Assembly (NCBI RefSeq): GCF_003219795.1
Contig: NZ_QJVC01000005.1
Location: 114,320-178,319, forward strand
Source: Arthrobacter psychrolactophilus
Lineage (GTDB): Bacteria > Actinomycetota > Actinomycetes > Actinomycetales > Micrococcaceae
Length of the DNA stretch: 64,000 nt
Direction: 5' to 3'
Within the stretch, counting starts at the first letter, position 1. Each line of letters starts with the position of its first letter. Of the stretch, positions 29,567 to 38,712 are shown piece by piece. The position numbers were made by a program, and so were the translations under genes. The notes beneath the pieces are model-generated. The model saw nothing but the letters and a program-made list of their open reading frames with translations. It was not told where the DNA came from and searched no databases.

Positions 29567-31114
29567 ATGACATCCAGTGATCTTCGCCACGCACAGCCTT
29601 CTGTGACGGACCATCCCGCCGACCTCCAACGCCTCATCAACTCGGTTATTCTGCCGGGTTTTGTGGGCACCACCGCACCCCAGTGGCTCGTGAGGGCCCT
29701 CGCAAACGGGCTGGCCGGCGTCGTATATTTCTCTCACAATATTGACCCCGAGACTCCCGGGCAGGTAGCTGCATTATCTGCCGAGCTCCGCGCCGCCAAT
29801 CCGACGGCCGTGATTGGCGTGGATGAAGAGGGCGGAAATGTTACACGTCTGGAGGCCCGCGACGGCTCTAGTGTTCCCGGCGCCGCTGTCCTGGGTGCAC
29901 TCAACGAGCTCGACACCACCGAGGCGGCCGGCCGGGCGATTGGCCGCCTGTGTCGAGACGCCGGCATCAATCTGACCATTGCGCCGGTGGCCGACGTCAA
30001 CACCAATCCTCGTAATCCCGTCATCGGCGTGCGGGCCTTCGGTGCCGATACCGAGCTGGTTAGCGCGCACACGGCCGCCGCCGTCACCGGAATCCAGCAT
30101 TTCAAGGTCGCCGCGTGCGCCAAGCATTTCCCGGGCCATGGCGACACCGTGGCCGATTCCCATATGGACGTGGCCCGCGTTGAGTTGAGCATGGATCAGA
30201 TGCACCACCACCACCTCCCGCCGTTCCAGGCCGCCGTGCAGGCCGGAGTTGCCGCCGTCATGAGCGCGCACATCATCATCCCCGAGCTGGGCGAGGCTCC
30301 GGCCACCCTGAACCCGGCGGCGAGCGCCTTGCTGCGTGAGATGGGATTCGAGGGGGTCTTGATCACCGATGCCTTGGATATGGCGGCGGTGCGGGCCACG
30401 GTGGGTCCGGGCGAGGGTGCCGTCCTAGCGCTCCTGGCCGGCAACGACCTGCTCTGTGTGGGCAATCCGCTCAATGCATACACCACGGGGCGCGATGACG
30501 AGTCGTGCTACGTGGAGGTGTACGACGCCCTGTTCACCGCCGTCACCTCGGGCCGGCTCCCCCAGGAGACGCTGCGCCGGGCGGCAGCTCGCGTGCAGGC
30601 CTTGGCACAGTGGTCTGCCGGGGACCTCTCCCCCGCCTCGCCAGAACAGCTAGCGGCTCAGGAAAAGTACGACGACGTCGACTGGGTTTCCGTCTCGGCC
30701 CGCGCCTGCCGCACAGACTCGCTCGGCAAACGCCCCGTGCTGAGCGGCGCTGGCCGGGTCACCTTGCTCGATGCGCGCACGGGTCACAATATGGCGGCCG
30801 GTCCCACGGAGAACTTCCTCGCGACAGCCTTGGCGCACTATGCGCTGGATTCCCTCCATGCTTCCGAGTTGTCCAGCGCTGAGCTGGAGGTGTCCCTCAT
30901 GCAATCGCAGGGCACGGTGCTGGTGCTGACGGATTCCTTGGCGGCCCCGGAGCAGCAGGACACCCTGGAGCTGGCCCTCTCCGTTGCCCCGCACGCTATC
31001 TGCATCAACGCCGGGCTCGCACCCGAGACCCCGAGCAGCACCGCCACGATTCATGCCCATGGTTTCAGCCGCGTCACGGCGCAGGCCGTGGTGCGTGTGC
31101 TCGAAACCGCCTAG
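29567..31114 (+). CDS. nagZ: Glycoside hydrolase family 3 beta-N-acetylglucosaminidase (NagZ-like)
   Basis: About 515 residues. The GH3 TIM barrel carries IGVDEEGGNVTRL, the NagZ signature KHFPGHGDT with the catalytic His loop (near residue 190) and the nucleophile Asp in LITDALDMAAV (near 270). A C-terminal domain of about 170 residues is longer than in E. coli NagZ and similar to the two-domain Gram-positive enzymes. No signal peptide is seen, so it is likely cytoplasmic. The start at 29567 is uncertain (an ATG at 29555 also exists); neither has a clear ribosome-binding site, and a short leader is possible. It heads an operon with murQ, an AmiE-like hydrolase and an MFS carrier. Confidence 0.88.
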   Translation: MTSSDLRHAQPSVTDHPADLQRLINSVILPGFVGTTAPQWLVRALANGLAGVVYFSHNIDPETPGQVAALSAELRAANPTAVIGVDEEGGNVTRLEARDGSSVPGAAVLGALNELDTTEAAGRAIGRLCRDAGINLTIAPVADVNTNPRNPVIGVRAFGADTELVSAHTAAAVTGIQHFKVAACAKHFPGHGDTVADSHMDVARVELSMDQMHHHHLPPFQAAVQAGVAAVMSAHIIIPELGEAPATLNPAASALLREMGFEGVLITDALDMAAVRATVGPGEGAVLALLAGNDLLCVGNPLNAYTTGRDDESCYVEVYDALFTAVTSGRLPQETLRRAAARVQALAQWSAGDLSPASPEQLAAQEKYDDVDWVSVSARACRTDSLGKRPVLSGAGRVTLLDARTGHNMAAGPTENFLATALAHYALDSLHASELSSAELEVSLMQSQGTVLVLTDSLAAPEQQDTLELALSVAPHAICINAGLAPETPSSTATIHAHGFSRVTAQAVVRVLETA

Positions 31115-31144
31115 TCCTTACCGTCCCCGTAGGAAAGAGTTCCC

Positions 31145-32086
31145 TTGAGTACCCCCGAGAGTAATATCAACCACGTCCGCCAGGAGATTGGCGCGCTCGT
31201 CACGGAATCCTCGAACCTCCGCTATCCGGATCTGGCCGCCATGAGCACCACGGAGCTCGTGACGGCCATGAATGGCGAGGATGCACTGGTGCCGCAGGCC
31301 ATTGAGCGGCAGATCCCCGTGATCACGGCCATTGTCGACGAGGTCGCTGCCCGCATGTCCCGGGGCGGCCGGCTCATATACGTAGGCGCGGGAACCCCCG
31401 GCCGCATGGGCATCCTGGATGCGAGCGAATGCCCACCCACCTTTGGTACCGATCCCTCCCTCGTGGTGGGTGTCATCGCCGGGGGCCGCGCAGCCGTCAA
31501 TCAGGCCGTGGAGAATGCCGAGGATAGCCAGGAGGGCGGCGCCGCTGATATGGCCGCCCTCGAGCTGACCGAAAACGATTCGGTCATCGGCCTGGCCGCG
31601 TCCGGTCGCACCCCTTACGTCATCGCGGCCATCAACGCCGCCAAGGCCCGGGGCGCTTACACCGTGGGCTTCGCCTGCAATAACAACTCACCCCTGGGCG
31701 CGGCCGCCGACACCGCACTCGAGATTGAGCTCGGCCCGGAGTTCCTCACAGGTTCCACACGGCTGAAATCGGGCACCTGCCAAAAGCTGGTCCTGAACAT
31801 GATCAGCACGCTCGCCATGGTCCGCCTCGGCAAAACCTATAAAAACGTCATGGTGGATTTGCGCGCCACGAACGCCAAGCTCCATGCCCGCAGCGAGCGC
31901 ACGCTCATGCAGCTCACCGACTGTGATGCTGCCACGGCCACCGCGGCTCTGGCAGCGGCCGACGGTCACGTCAAAACCGCACTCCTGGCCATCGTGACGG
32001 GGCTGCCAGCCGAGCAAGCCTCCGCGCTCCTGGCCGAGAACGGCGGCTTCCTTCCAGCGGCCATCACCGCTGCCAGCAACGCATGA
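31145..32086 (+). CDS. murQ: N-acetylmuramic acid 6-phosphate etherase
   Basis: Cleaves the lactyl ether of MurNAc-6-phosphate to give GlcNAc-6-phosphate and D-lactate. The 313-residue protein shows the SIS-domain signature GRLIYVGAGTPGRMGILDASECPPTFG, the catalytic Glu region in that block and the GSTRLKSGTCQKLVLNMIST motif, with a UBA-like C-terminal helical part. It starts with TTG after AGGAAAG. The usual partner MurP (PTS) is missing here. Confidence 0.95.
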   Translation: MSTPESNINHVRQEIGALVTESSNLRYPDLAAMSTTELVTAMNGEDALVPQAIERQIPVITAIVDEVAARMSRGGRLIYVGAGTPGRMGILDASECPPTFGTDPSLVVGVIAGGRAAVNQAVENAEDSQEGGAADMAALELTENDSVIGLAASGRTPYVIAAINAAKARGAYTVGFACNNNSPLGAAADTALEIELGPEFLTGSTRLKSGTCQKLVLNMISTLAMVRLGKTYKNVMVDLRATNAKLHARSERTLMQLTDCDAATATAALAAADGHVKTALLAIVTGLPAEQASALLAENGGFLPAAITAASNA

Positions 32087-32102
32087 CGGCGGCACGCACC
32101 TT

Positions 32103-33215
32103 ATGACTCCCTCTGAGCTTTTCCGCAACACCAGTAACGCTGTGCAAGCGCTCCTGAACCACGCCGTTGCTGGGGGTGTGGCACCCTCGGTGAGTTGCGC
32201 CGTCGTCCTTGGCGGGCAGGAGCTGGAGGTGTTGAGCGCCGGGGAGGCTACGCCGGACACCTTCTTTGATCTGGCGTCGGTGACGAAACTTTTCACGACC
32301 GTGACGGCCCTGAGCCTCGTGGACGACGGGGTGCTGGAGCTCGATACCCCCGTGGGCACGTGGCTGCCGCAGTATGCACAGGGCGCCAAGAGTTCCGTGA
32401 CGCTGCGGCACTTACTGACGCACACCTCGGGGCTACCCTCGGAATGGCGTGGCTGGCACGCGGCGTTATCGGAGGGACGCGGATTTGAGCGGGAGGCGTT
32501 GCTCGCCGATCTGCTCTCGACCGAGCTCGAGGCCGACCCGGGGATGCGTTTTGCCTACTCCTGCGCGGGCTTCAACACCATCATGGCCTTGGCTGAACAT
32601 GTCATGGGGACCCCTTGGGCACAGCTCGTCAGCAGCCGTGTGCTCGACAAGTTGCCTACCCACGAGATCACCGGCGCTCCCCCGTGGCACCGCTGCGCTC
32701 CCACGGAGTTTCAGCCCGGGCTGGGCCGCGGGCTGGTGCAGGGCGTGGTACATGACGAGGCCGCATGGTCGTTGGGCGGGCTCAGCGGCAACGCCGGAAT
32801 GTTTGCCACGGCGCGGGGCCTGGCCGTCTTTGGTACGGCGCTGGGTGCGGGGCTGCCCGGCATCCTATCCGCCTCGCTGGCCGCGGAGATGTGGCGCAGT
32901 CAGCTCCCTGAGATGCTGGGCCAGCACTTCACCCCGGAGGCACCAGGCTTCGAACATGGGCTAGGTCTGCGGATCAACCAACAACCGTGGATGGGGACGC
33001 ACGGAACTGCGGCCCGCGGACACGGCGGCTTCACCGGGACCTCGCTGCTGGTGAAGCGAGATTCGGAGGTGGTCATCGCACTCCTGAGCAACCGGATATA
33101 CCCGAGCCGGGACGGGGACGACGCGACGAACTTACGCAAGGCGGTGTCCGACGTCGTGCATTCTGCTGCTGCACAATTGAGACAAGACCTCACCCACGAA
33201 CGGAACACCCCATGA
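32103..33215 (+). CDS. Serine hydrolase of the beta-lactamase/AmiE-like family
   Basis: A 370-residue beta-lactamase-fold enzyme with the SxxK motif in ASVTKLFT (near residue 60), the YSC box in FAYSCAGF (near 150) and HGG in RGHGGFTG. There is no signal peptide. In Bacillus subtilis, the beta-lactamase-like AmiE (YbbE) of the nagZ-murQ operon is an exo-N-acetylmuramoyl-L-alanine amidase, so the same role is a reasonable inference here. Its last bases overlap the MFS gene (ATGA). No Shine-Dalgarno sequence is visible. Confidence 0.8.
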   Translation: MTPSELFRNTSNAVQALLNHAVAGGVAPSVSCAVVLGGQELEVLSAGEATPDTFFDLASVTKLFTTVTALSLVDDGVLELDTPVGTWLPQYAQGAKSSVTLRHLLTHTSGLPSEWRGWHAALSEGRGFEREALLADLLSTELEADPGMRFAYSCAGFNTIMALAEHVMGTPWAQLVSSRVLDKLPTHEITGAPPWHRCAPTEFQPGLGRGLVQGVVHDEAAWSLGGLSGNAGMFATARGLAVFGTALGAGLPGILSASLAAEMWRSQLPEMLGQHFTPEAPGFEHGLGLRINQQPWMGTHGTAARGHGGFTGTSLLVKRDSEVVIALLSNRIYPSRDGDDATNLRKAVSDVVHSAAAQLRQDLTHERNTP

Positions 33216-34564
33216 GCCTTCCCACCGCCGTCATGACCGGCGACCGCATTGTGCAGGACCTGCCCTGGCGTTGGCGGGTGCAGGGCAGCATCTTCCTGAT
33301 CGGCGGTCTCGGCTTCATGTTTGACGCCTGGGATGTGACACTCAACGGCTTCCTCATCCCGCTGCTATCCAAGGAATGGGGGCTGCACCCGGGGCAGGCG
33401 GCGTGGATCGGCACGGCGAATTTGATCGGCATGGCCGTGGGCGCCTTTGCGTGGGGCTCGATCGCGGACATCATCGGGCGCAAGAAGGCGTTCACGCTGA
33501 CGCTGCTGATCTTCTCCCTCTTCACGGTGTTGGGTGCCGTGTCGAATGAGATCGTGCTGTTTTGCGTGTTCCGCTTCATGGCCGGCTTTGGTTTGGGCGG
33601 CTGCATACCCGTGGACTATGCACTCGTGGGCGAGTTTACGCCGCGCAAGCATCGCGGTCGGGTGCTGACGGCCATGGATGCCTGGTGGCCCATTGGGGCC
33701 TCGCTGTGTGGCGTGGTCTCGGCCGTACTCATGGCCTCGTTCGGCAACTGGCGTTTGCTCATGCTGGTCATGGTGCTGCCGGCGCTGCTGGTGTTTTGGG
33801 TACGGGTTGGCGTCCCGGAATCGCCCTTGTTCCTAGTGCGCGCGGGGCGGCCGGCCGAGGCCAAGGCCGTGATCGAGAAACTCATCGAGCGCACCGGAGC
33901 CACGGTGGGGCCGTGGAAATTGCCCGATCCCGCGGATGCGCCCAAGCTCTCACTGGGTAAGGTCACCGATCAGCTCGCAGGCCTATGGCGGTTCAACTGG
34001 CGCATCACGGGCGTGGCCTGGTCGCTCTTCCTGACGATCCTGCTGGTGTACTACGGCGCCCTGACGTGGATGCCCTCCATTCTGGTGTCCACAGGTTATG
34101 CCGAAAACAAGGCCTTCATGGCGACGGCGTCCATGACGGGCATCGGACTGCTGGGTGTGGTGGCCGCGGCGCTGCTCGTGGAGCGCATTGGCCGTAAATG
34201 GATCCTCGCCATCACGGGACCGCTGGCGGCATTGTCGTTGGTCATCTTTGCGCTGGTGCTGGATGCCCCTGTTGCCGCGCAGATCTGGCTGCTGGTCTTT
34301 GGTTTTGTCATTCAGGTGGCGATCCCGGTGCTCTACACCTACGTCTCCGAGCTGTACCCCACCGAGTTGCGAGCCACCGGCTTCGGCTGGGCGTCGACGA
34401 TGTCCCGCGTTGGGGCAGGTTTGGTGCCGCTCATTTTCGGTTCCCTGCTGTGGCCGGTGCTTGGCTTGCCGCTGACGTTCGCCCTGACGGGTGGTCTAGT
34501 GCTTTTGGCCGTCATCTGGATGGCCCTCGCGGCCCCTGAAACCAAGGGTGCTGCGCTGGACTAG
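33212..34564 (+). CDS. MFS transporter, probable cell-wall sugar or muropeptide carrier
   Basis: A 450-residue major facilitator with 12 hydrophobic segments and the MFS loop motifs GSIADIIGRKKAF and LVERIGRKW, plus PESPLFLVRAGR after the sixth segment, as in sugar-porter and aromatic-acid/H+ symporter branches. The ATG overlaps the stop of the hydrolase gene, so it is translationally coupled to the muropeptide operon. Its substrate is inferred only from that context. The longer frame starting at 32987 is an overlap artefact inside the hydrolase gene. Confidence 0.85.
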   Translation: MSLPTAVMTGDRIVQDLPWRWRVQGSIFLIGGLGFMFDAWDVTLNGFLIPLLSKEWGLHPGQAAWIGTANLIGMAVGAFAWGSIADIIGRKKAFTLTLLIFSLFTVLGAVSNEIVLFCVFRFMAGFGLGGCIPVDYALVGEFTPRKHRGRVLTAMDAWWPIGASLCGVVSAVLMASFGNWRLLMLVMVLPALLVFWVRVGVPESPLFLVRAGRPAEAKAVIEKLIERTGATVGPWKLPDPADAPKLSLGKVTDQLAGLWRFNWRITGVAWSLFLTILLVYYGALTWMPSILVSTGYAENKAFMATASMTGIGLLGVVAAALLVERIGRKWILAITGPLAALSLVIFALVLDAPVAAQIWLLVFGFVIQVAIPVLYTYVSELYPTELRATGFGWASTMSRVGAGLVPLIFGSLLWPVLGLPLTFALTGGLVLLAVIWMALAAPETKGAALD

Positions 34565-34647
34565 AGCGGGCATGGCGCTCCCAGCATTCCCCGAACTTCA
34601 GGCGCTACGCTGATACTGACAATGTGTTGCCAAAACTAAGGAATCTC

Positions 34648-34953
34648 ATGAGCGCGTTGCTTCCCACTGCCCTTGCGACCACCGGCCTGTTGGGCGGATA
34701 CCAAACTGCCCGAGCCACGAAGAATCGCCAGCTAGGCGGCGCCGTGCTGGCTGCCGCCGGCGCAGCTGCCTTCCTGGGCTGGAAGAAGAACGCCGGAACC
34801 GGTGCGGCCATTGCCCTCACCACCACCTATGTTGTGGCGTTTGGCGCCTCGCACCCCTTGGCGAAGAAGCTGGGCGCCTGGCCGGCCGTGTACACCGTGA
34901 CGGCAGCAACCGCCGCGGCGTCCCTCGTGTTTGGCCGGGGCAAGAAGAAGTAG
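34648..34953 (+). CDS. Small hydrophobic membrane protein
   Basis: A 101-residue, alanine/glycine/threonine-rich protein with three or four hydrophobic segments and a basic end GRGKKK. The ATG at 34648 follows AAGGAATCTC, a good ribosome-binding site; a TTG 24 bases earlier is in the same frame but weaker. The family is not recognised. It follows the muropeptide operon by 83 bases and may be independent. Confidence 0.6.
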   Translation: MSALLPTALATTGLLGGYQTARATKNRQLGGAVLAAAGAAAFLGWKKNAGTGAAIALTTTYVVAFGASHPLAKKLGAWPAVYTVTAATAAASLVFGRGKKK

Positions 34954-35161
34954 CCGGCTTCTCCCCTTCCTCTCCCCATCTATATAGCAGTTGTTACCAT
35001 AAATGGCCGGTTTCCCGCTTAAATGCGCAACAACTGCCACACAGATTCGATTGCGCTCCGCGCATCACGGAAGCACACAGATCCGGGGAGGGGCGGGTGG
35101 AGTGCGGGATGCTGGACCCCCGTAAAATGGCTCTATCATCTCCCGCACTGACAAGGACATC

Positions 35162-35785
35162 ATGGAACTCGTAGCCTTTGACCCTGAAGTTTTAGATGGG
35201 GTCTGGGTGTATATCGTCGGCGGCGGTTTTGTCATGGTGTCGGCCTTCATTCCACCGGTCCCCAGCACCACGGTTTTTGTGGCTTTGGGCGCCTTGGCGG
35301 GAGCCGACGGCGGCCCGCTCCCCCCGCTCCTCGTCGTGGCCATGGTGCTCGGCGCTTTGGCAGGTGACTTGCTGACGTACTGGTTTACCAAGATCGTGGG
35401 ACATACCCGGTGGGGCTCCAACCGTGGCGCACGGCGGGAACGGGCCGTCAATTCCGCCACCCGGCGCCTGCGTCAGCGCCCCTTTATGTTCATGCTGACC
35501 TCGCGGTTCATCCCGCTGGGCAGGCTGTCGTCCAATATCGCCGCAACCGTGGCCGGCTATCCGTTGCGAGCCTTCACCGTCTTTTCGCTGGTCTCGGGCC
35601 TCATCTGGTCGATGTACGCCGTAGGGGTAGGCATGCTGACCCGCCATTGGCCGAATATCTCCACGCAAGTCGCCGTGCTCATCGCCATCGGCGCCTCGAT
35701 CATCCTCGGCTGGCTCGTTGGAAGAGTCTCCACGTGGCTACTGGACCGCAAGACCGACAAGCCTGATCCCGCCGTCGCGCTTTAA
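35162..35785 (+). CDS. DedA family membrane protein
   Basis: A 207-residue membrane protein of the DedA/SNARE-associated (VTT domain) family. It shows the re-entrant IPPVPSTTVFVALGALAG block, the acidic residue in GDLLTYWFTK and the basic motif SRFIPLGRLSSNIAATVAG, followed by two helices and a charged tail. DedA proteins include undecaprenyl-phosphate and phospholipid flippases; the role here is not assignable. The gap before it (34954-35161) holds only a 9-bp inverted repeat (GCAGTTGTT at 34987, complement at 35029). Confidence 0.87.
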   Translation: MELVAFDPEVLDGVWVYIVGGGFVMVSAFIPPVPSTTVFVALGALAGADGGPLPPLLVVAMVLGALAGDLLTYWFTKIVGHTRWGSNRGARRERAVNSATRRLRQRPFMFMLTSRFIPLGRLSSNIAATVAGYPLRAFTVFSLVSGLIWSMYAVGVGMLTRHWPNISTQVAVLIAIGASIILGWLVGRVSTWLLDRKTDKPDPAVAL

Positions 35786-35798
35786 CAATCTTTAAGCA

Positions 35799-35832
35799 AC
35801 TGTGCCCCGGGAGAATCTCCCCGGGGCACAGT
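35799..35832. terminator. Bidirectional terminator between DedA gene and purN
   Basis: A GC-rich stem with perfect outer arms ACTGTGCCCCGG and CCGGGGCACAGT. It is flanked by TTTAA on the left and ACGTTAAGG on the right, and serves both convergent genes. Confidence 0.7.
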
Positions 35833-35841
35833 ACGTTAAGG

Positions 35842-36405
35842 CTAGGCCGCGGCCAGATCGCCGAGAACCTTGATGAGCAGCTCGCGCTCGGCCACCTTGA
35901 TGCGCTCGTGGAGGGTCTCCTCGGTGTCGTCCGGCAGAATCGCGATGGGCGTCTGGGCAATGATGGGGCCCGTGTCCACTCCGGCGTCGGCGTAATGAAC
36001 CGTGCAGCCGGTGACCTTGACGCCGTAAGCCATGGCATCGCGGACGCCGTGAGCACCGGGGAAGGCGGGCAGGAGCGCGGGGTGGGTGTTGACGTAGCGG
36101 CCGGCAAAAGCGTCGATGAAGCTCGGGGCAACAATGCGCATGAAACCACTGGAGATGACGTAGTCGGGAGCGTAGGCGGCAACGGTCTCTAGGAGGGCCG
36201 CATCCCACTCGGCGCGGCTCGCGAAATCCTTGAAGTTGACCACGAAGGTCTCCACACCAGCAGCCGCGGCGCGCTCGATGCCATAAGTATCGGCACGGTC
36301 GGCACCCACAGCGGCGATCTCGACAGGCAAGGTGCCCGCGGCTACGGCGTCGAGGACAGCCTGAAGATTGGAACCAGAACCGGAGACTAAGACAACTATT
36401 CGCAT
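35842..36405 (-). CDS. purN: Phosphoribosylglycinamide formyltransferase (10-formyl-THF dependent)
   Basis: Transfers a formyl group from 10-formyl-THF to GAR in purine synthesis. The 187-residue protein shows the phosphate loop VSGSGSNLQAVLDA, the catalytic Asn-His of YVNTHPALLPAFPG (near residues 105-107) and the Asp of DAGVDTGPIIAQ (near 142). It follows the DUF6350 gene by 33 bases. Normally purH follows directly; here a block of plus-strand genes and a terminator intervene. Confidence 0.95.
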   Translation of the reverse strand: MRIVVLVSGSGSNLQAVLDAVAAGTLPVEIAAVGADRADTYGIERAAAAGVETFVVNFKDFASRAEWDAALLETVAAYAPDYVISSGFMRIVAPSFIDAFAGRYVNTHPALLPAFPGAHGVRDAMAYGVKVTGCTVHYADAGVDTGPIIAQTPIAILPDDTEETLHERIKVAERELLIKVLGDLAAA

Positions 36406-36438
36406 GGAATTAATTTTAGGGGTAAGCGGCGGCGAGCC

Positions 36439-37779
36439 CTATTCGGCGATGTCTTCACGACGGCGCAGCAGCGGCATTCCTTCATGCTCGCCCTCGAGCC
36501 AGGGGCCAGCCAGCGAGCCCAACATGACGCCGATGCCGATCTCCGCACCGACCCACAGGGCAGCGCTGAGCGGATCGGGGCCAATGTCGGTGAGCCGGCC
36601 AATGCCGGCGGATCCGTGAGCCAGAGCAAACAGGACCCAGCTAAAGGCAGCTCCGGCCAGGCCAATGACGGCACCGAGGACGATCGTGGAGCCGGGCAGA
36701 GAGAGCCAGCGGAAGCGGACCTTCAGGGACAGCCACTCGTCGAAGTGGTTCTCACCCTCGCGGACAAACCACCAACCAGCCAAGACACCGGCAATGATGG
36801 GAATCAACAAGGCCGCGAAGCCCCAGGTCAGGGTGCCGGTGGGCAGGGCAGCAAGAATCGGAATGGGCGGAACAGGGGCTACCGATGTTTCCAACGGTGA
36901 GACCGAGGAGCCGACGCCGAGCTGGAAACCGTCGCCACCAACCCAGGCAAGTGTCCAGATGGCAAAGTTCGGCATGAAGGCCAGCTGGGACACTGTCAGG
37001 GCAGAGCCGCCGATGATGCCGGGGCGCAGTGCCTGATACACGGCAACGACGTCGGCCCAGCGCGCCATGAGATTGATCGCGAGCATCAAGGCCGACAGCG
37101 CCAGAGCCGCCATGGCCGCCACAAAGCCGGAACGGACCACTGTCCAGACGTAGGATCCCGCCCAGCGCTGGTCTTGACTGGTCTTCTCAATCCAGTCAGC
37201 CGCGCTCATACCTACCAGCCGGCTCCATGAACCAGCTTCAAGTCGCGCACCCACAATCAGGCCAGCACCGGCAGGTATAACGGGAATGAAAGTCGCCGCC
37301 AGAAGCGGCGCACTGATCCCGGGATCGCTGCAGATAAAAGCGGTAGCCAACCCTGCGGCGGCGTACACAATGGCAGCCCCCATGAGGGGTTGCCAGAGCT
37401 GGTCGGTATAGGACGCCCGGGCAAGACGCCGTCCGGCTCGCCACGAGAGGAAGAACGGCACCAGCACCAGGCCAAGTGGCAGCAGGCTGAAGACTCCCGT
37501 TTCAAGGGAGGCCGAACTGGGACCGCTGCCCATTGTGAGGTTGAGCGGGACACCGTGACCTAGGAGCCAGATCTGCCCGGCCAAGCGGGCCACGACGGCC
37601 CCATCCTGTTGGGCGAACCCTCCACTCAGCCACGTCGCCGCCAAGGGAATGGCCACGATGAGGGCGGAGATAACAAACATTTGGGCAGACTCGAATGCCC
37701 CTTGCAGCCAAAGCGGCATGGGAATCCCGTCGCGCTGGGGCTTTACCGCTTTGCTGTTCATCGTCTTCAATGGTGCCAC
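36439..37779 (-). CDS. DUF6350 family polytopic membrane protein
   Basis: A 446-residue protein with about 10 hydrophobic segments, no obvious catalytic motif, and the position typical of the actinobacterial DUF6350 family directly upstream of purN. Visible landmarks are SGGFAQQDGAVVARLAGQIWLLGHGVP near residue 55 and the final acidic EGEHEGMPLLRRRED. Function is not known to me; the neighbourhood gives no further clue. Confidence 0.75.
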   Translation of the reverse strand: MAPLKTMNSKAVKPQRDGIPMPLWLQGAFESAQMFVISALIVAIPLAATWLSGGFAQQDGAVVARLAGQIWLLGHGVPLNLTMGSGPSSASLETGVFSLLPLGLVLVPFFLSWRAGRRLARASYTDQLWQPLMGAAIVYAAAGLATAFICSDPGISAPLLAATFIPVIPAGAGLIVGARLEAGSWSRLVGMSAADWIEKTSQDQRWAGSYVWTVVRSGFVAAMAALALSALMLAINLMARWADVVAVYQALRPGIIGGSALTVSQLAFMPNFAIWTLAWVGGDGFQLGVGSSVSPLETSVAPVPPIPILAALPTGTLTWGFAALLIPIIAGVLAGWWFVREGENHFDEWLSLKVRFRWLSLPGSTIVLGAVIGLAGAAFSWVLFALAHGSAGIGRLTDIGPDPLSAALWVGAEIGIGVMLGSLAGPWLEGEHEGMPLLRRREDIAE

Positions 37780-37840
37780 ATCGCGGGCGCCTGCCGGACG
37801 ACCGGCACCCGTGGGCTTGCTGACAAAGGCCTGTTAAACA

Positions 37841-37874
37841 CAAATAAGGCCCGGTATAAACCGAACCTTATTTG
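37841..37874 (-). terminator. Terminator of cspA
   Basis: On the minus strand the arms CAAATAAGGTTCGGT and ACCGGGCCTTATTTG (one internal mismatched pair of bases) enclose TTAT and are followed by TGTTT, 55 bases after the cspA stop. Confidence 0.7.
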
Positions 37875-37929
37875 CTCAAGCCCTAAAGGCTAAAGAATTT
37901 GCACGGTTACCCGCACGATTTCTTTAGAA

Positions 37930-38133
37930 TTAGATAGCCTGGATGTTTACTGCCTGAGGACCCTTGGGACCCTGCTCAACATCAAAGGAAACCTTCTGGT
38001 TTTCTTCGAGGGAGCGGTAGCCCGAGGAGTTGATCGCAGAGTAGTGTGCGAAAACATCCTGTGACTGGTCATCGGGAGAGATGAAGCCGAAGCCCTTTTC
38101 AGCGTTGAACCACTTGACGGTACCTGTTGCCAT
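37930..38133 (-). CDS. cspA: Cold-shock protein CspA family
   Basis: A 67-residue cold-shock domain with RNP1 (KGFGFIS) and RNP2 (DVFAHYS) nucleic-acid-binding motifs; it binds single-stranded RNA/DNA as a chaperone. The start [10 protein letters not shown] follows AAGGAA. The open frame extends 30 codons further but the extension is the 5' leader, not protein. The long leader (to about 38290, with TATACT near 38280) is typical of cold-shock mRNAs. Confidence 0.95.
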   Translation of the reverse strand: MATGTVKWFNAEKGFGFISPDDQSQDVFAHYSAINSSGYRSLEENQKVSFDVEQGPKGPQAVNIQAI

Positions 38134-38712
38134 TATTTCTATTTCCTTCTGAAGTTGGAGATTCCGCCCGACCTTCGGGCCTCCGTGTACGGTGTAAGTC
38201 CGCTTCTCCAGAACAAGCAACATCTCCCCGAGGGAAGCTGTTGCTTCAACTACAAAAAACGCAACACTACAACTACGAACAAGTATACATGCCTAAGGAG
38301 GCTGTGCCAGTCAAAACTGAGAGGTGCGTCACAAAATATTCATTGTGGTTCAGATAACTGAAAAAGATCGCCTAGATTCAGCGGGTTTTCCATGGTCACT
38401 TGCGACATGTCACTCATTGTTTACGATTTGTTCACCGGGCATGTCGCCGCAAAGTTACGTAAAAGAAGAAAGTTCGACGGCGGGACCGCTTTCCCAGCAC
38501 ATCTCACCAACACTTCCCTAAGTAATACAGTCAGGAAGGCGGGTGAGAGCGTGGTGCAATCAGGAGATACTCCTACTCCTGACCCTTCATAGCTATTCGC
38601 CTTGACTTGACGACGAAGACAAAACCCGGCGTATCGGCCGCCCTGTCCAGGGCAACCCGAACGTATTTGCCGCTCCTATATACAGACAGACAGTTGTGCA
38701 TAGGAGCGATCG
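38134..38712. other. Gene-free stretch: cspA leader/promoter and hydrolase terminator
   Basis: No supportable gene. The left part is the cspA leader and promoter. The right part has a 9-bp stem CGCTCCTAT/ATAGGAGCG (38671-38679 and 38700-38708), probably ending the hydrolase transcript on the minus strand. The sequence between is AT-richer than the neighbouring genes. Confidence 0.5.

Noticed and set aside
32987-33211. Longer N-terminus for the MFS protein
   Set aside because: Lies inside the serine hydrolase gene in another frame; the ATGA overlap at 33212 gives a normal MFS N-terminus.
38324-38592. Small plus-strand frames in the cspA-hydrolase gap
   Set aside because: No ribosome-binding site, translation without protein character, AT-rich non-coding look.
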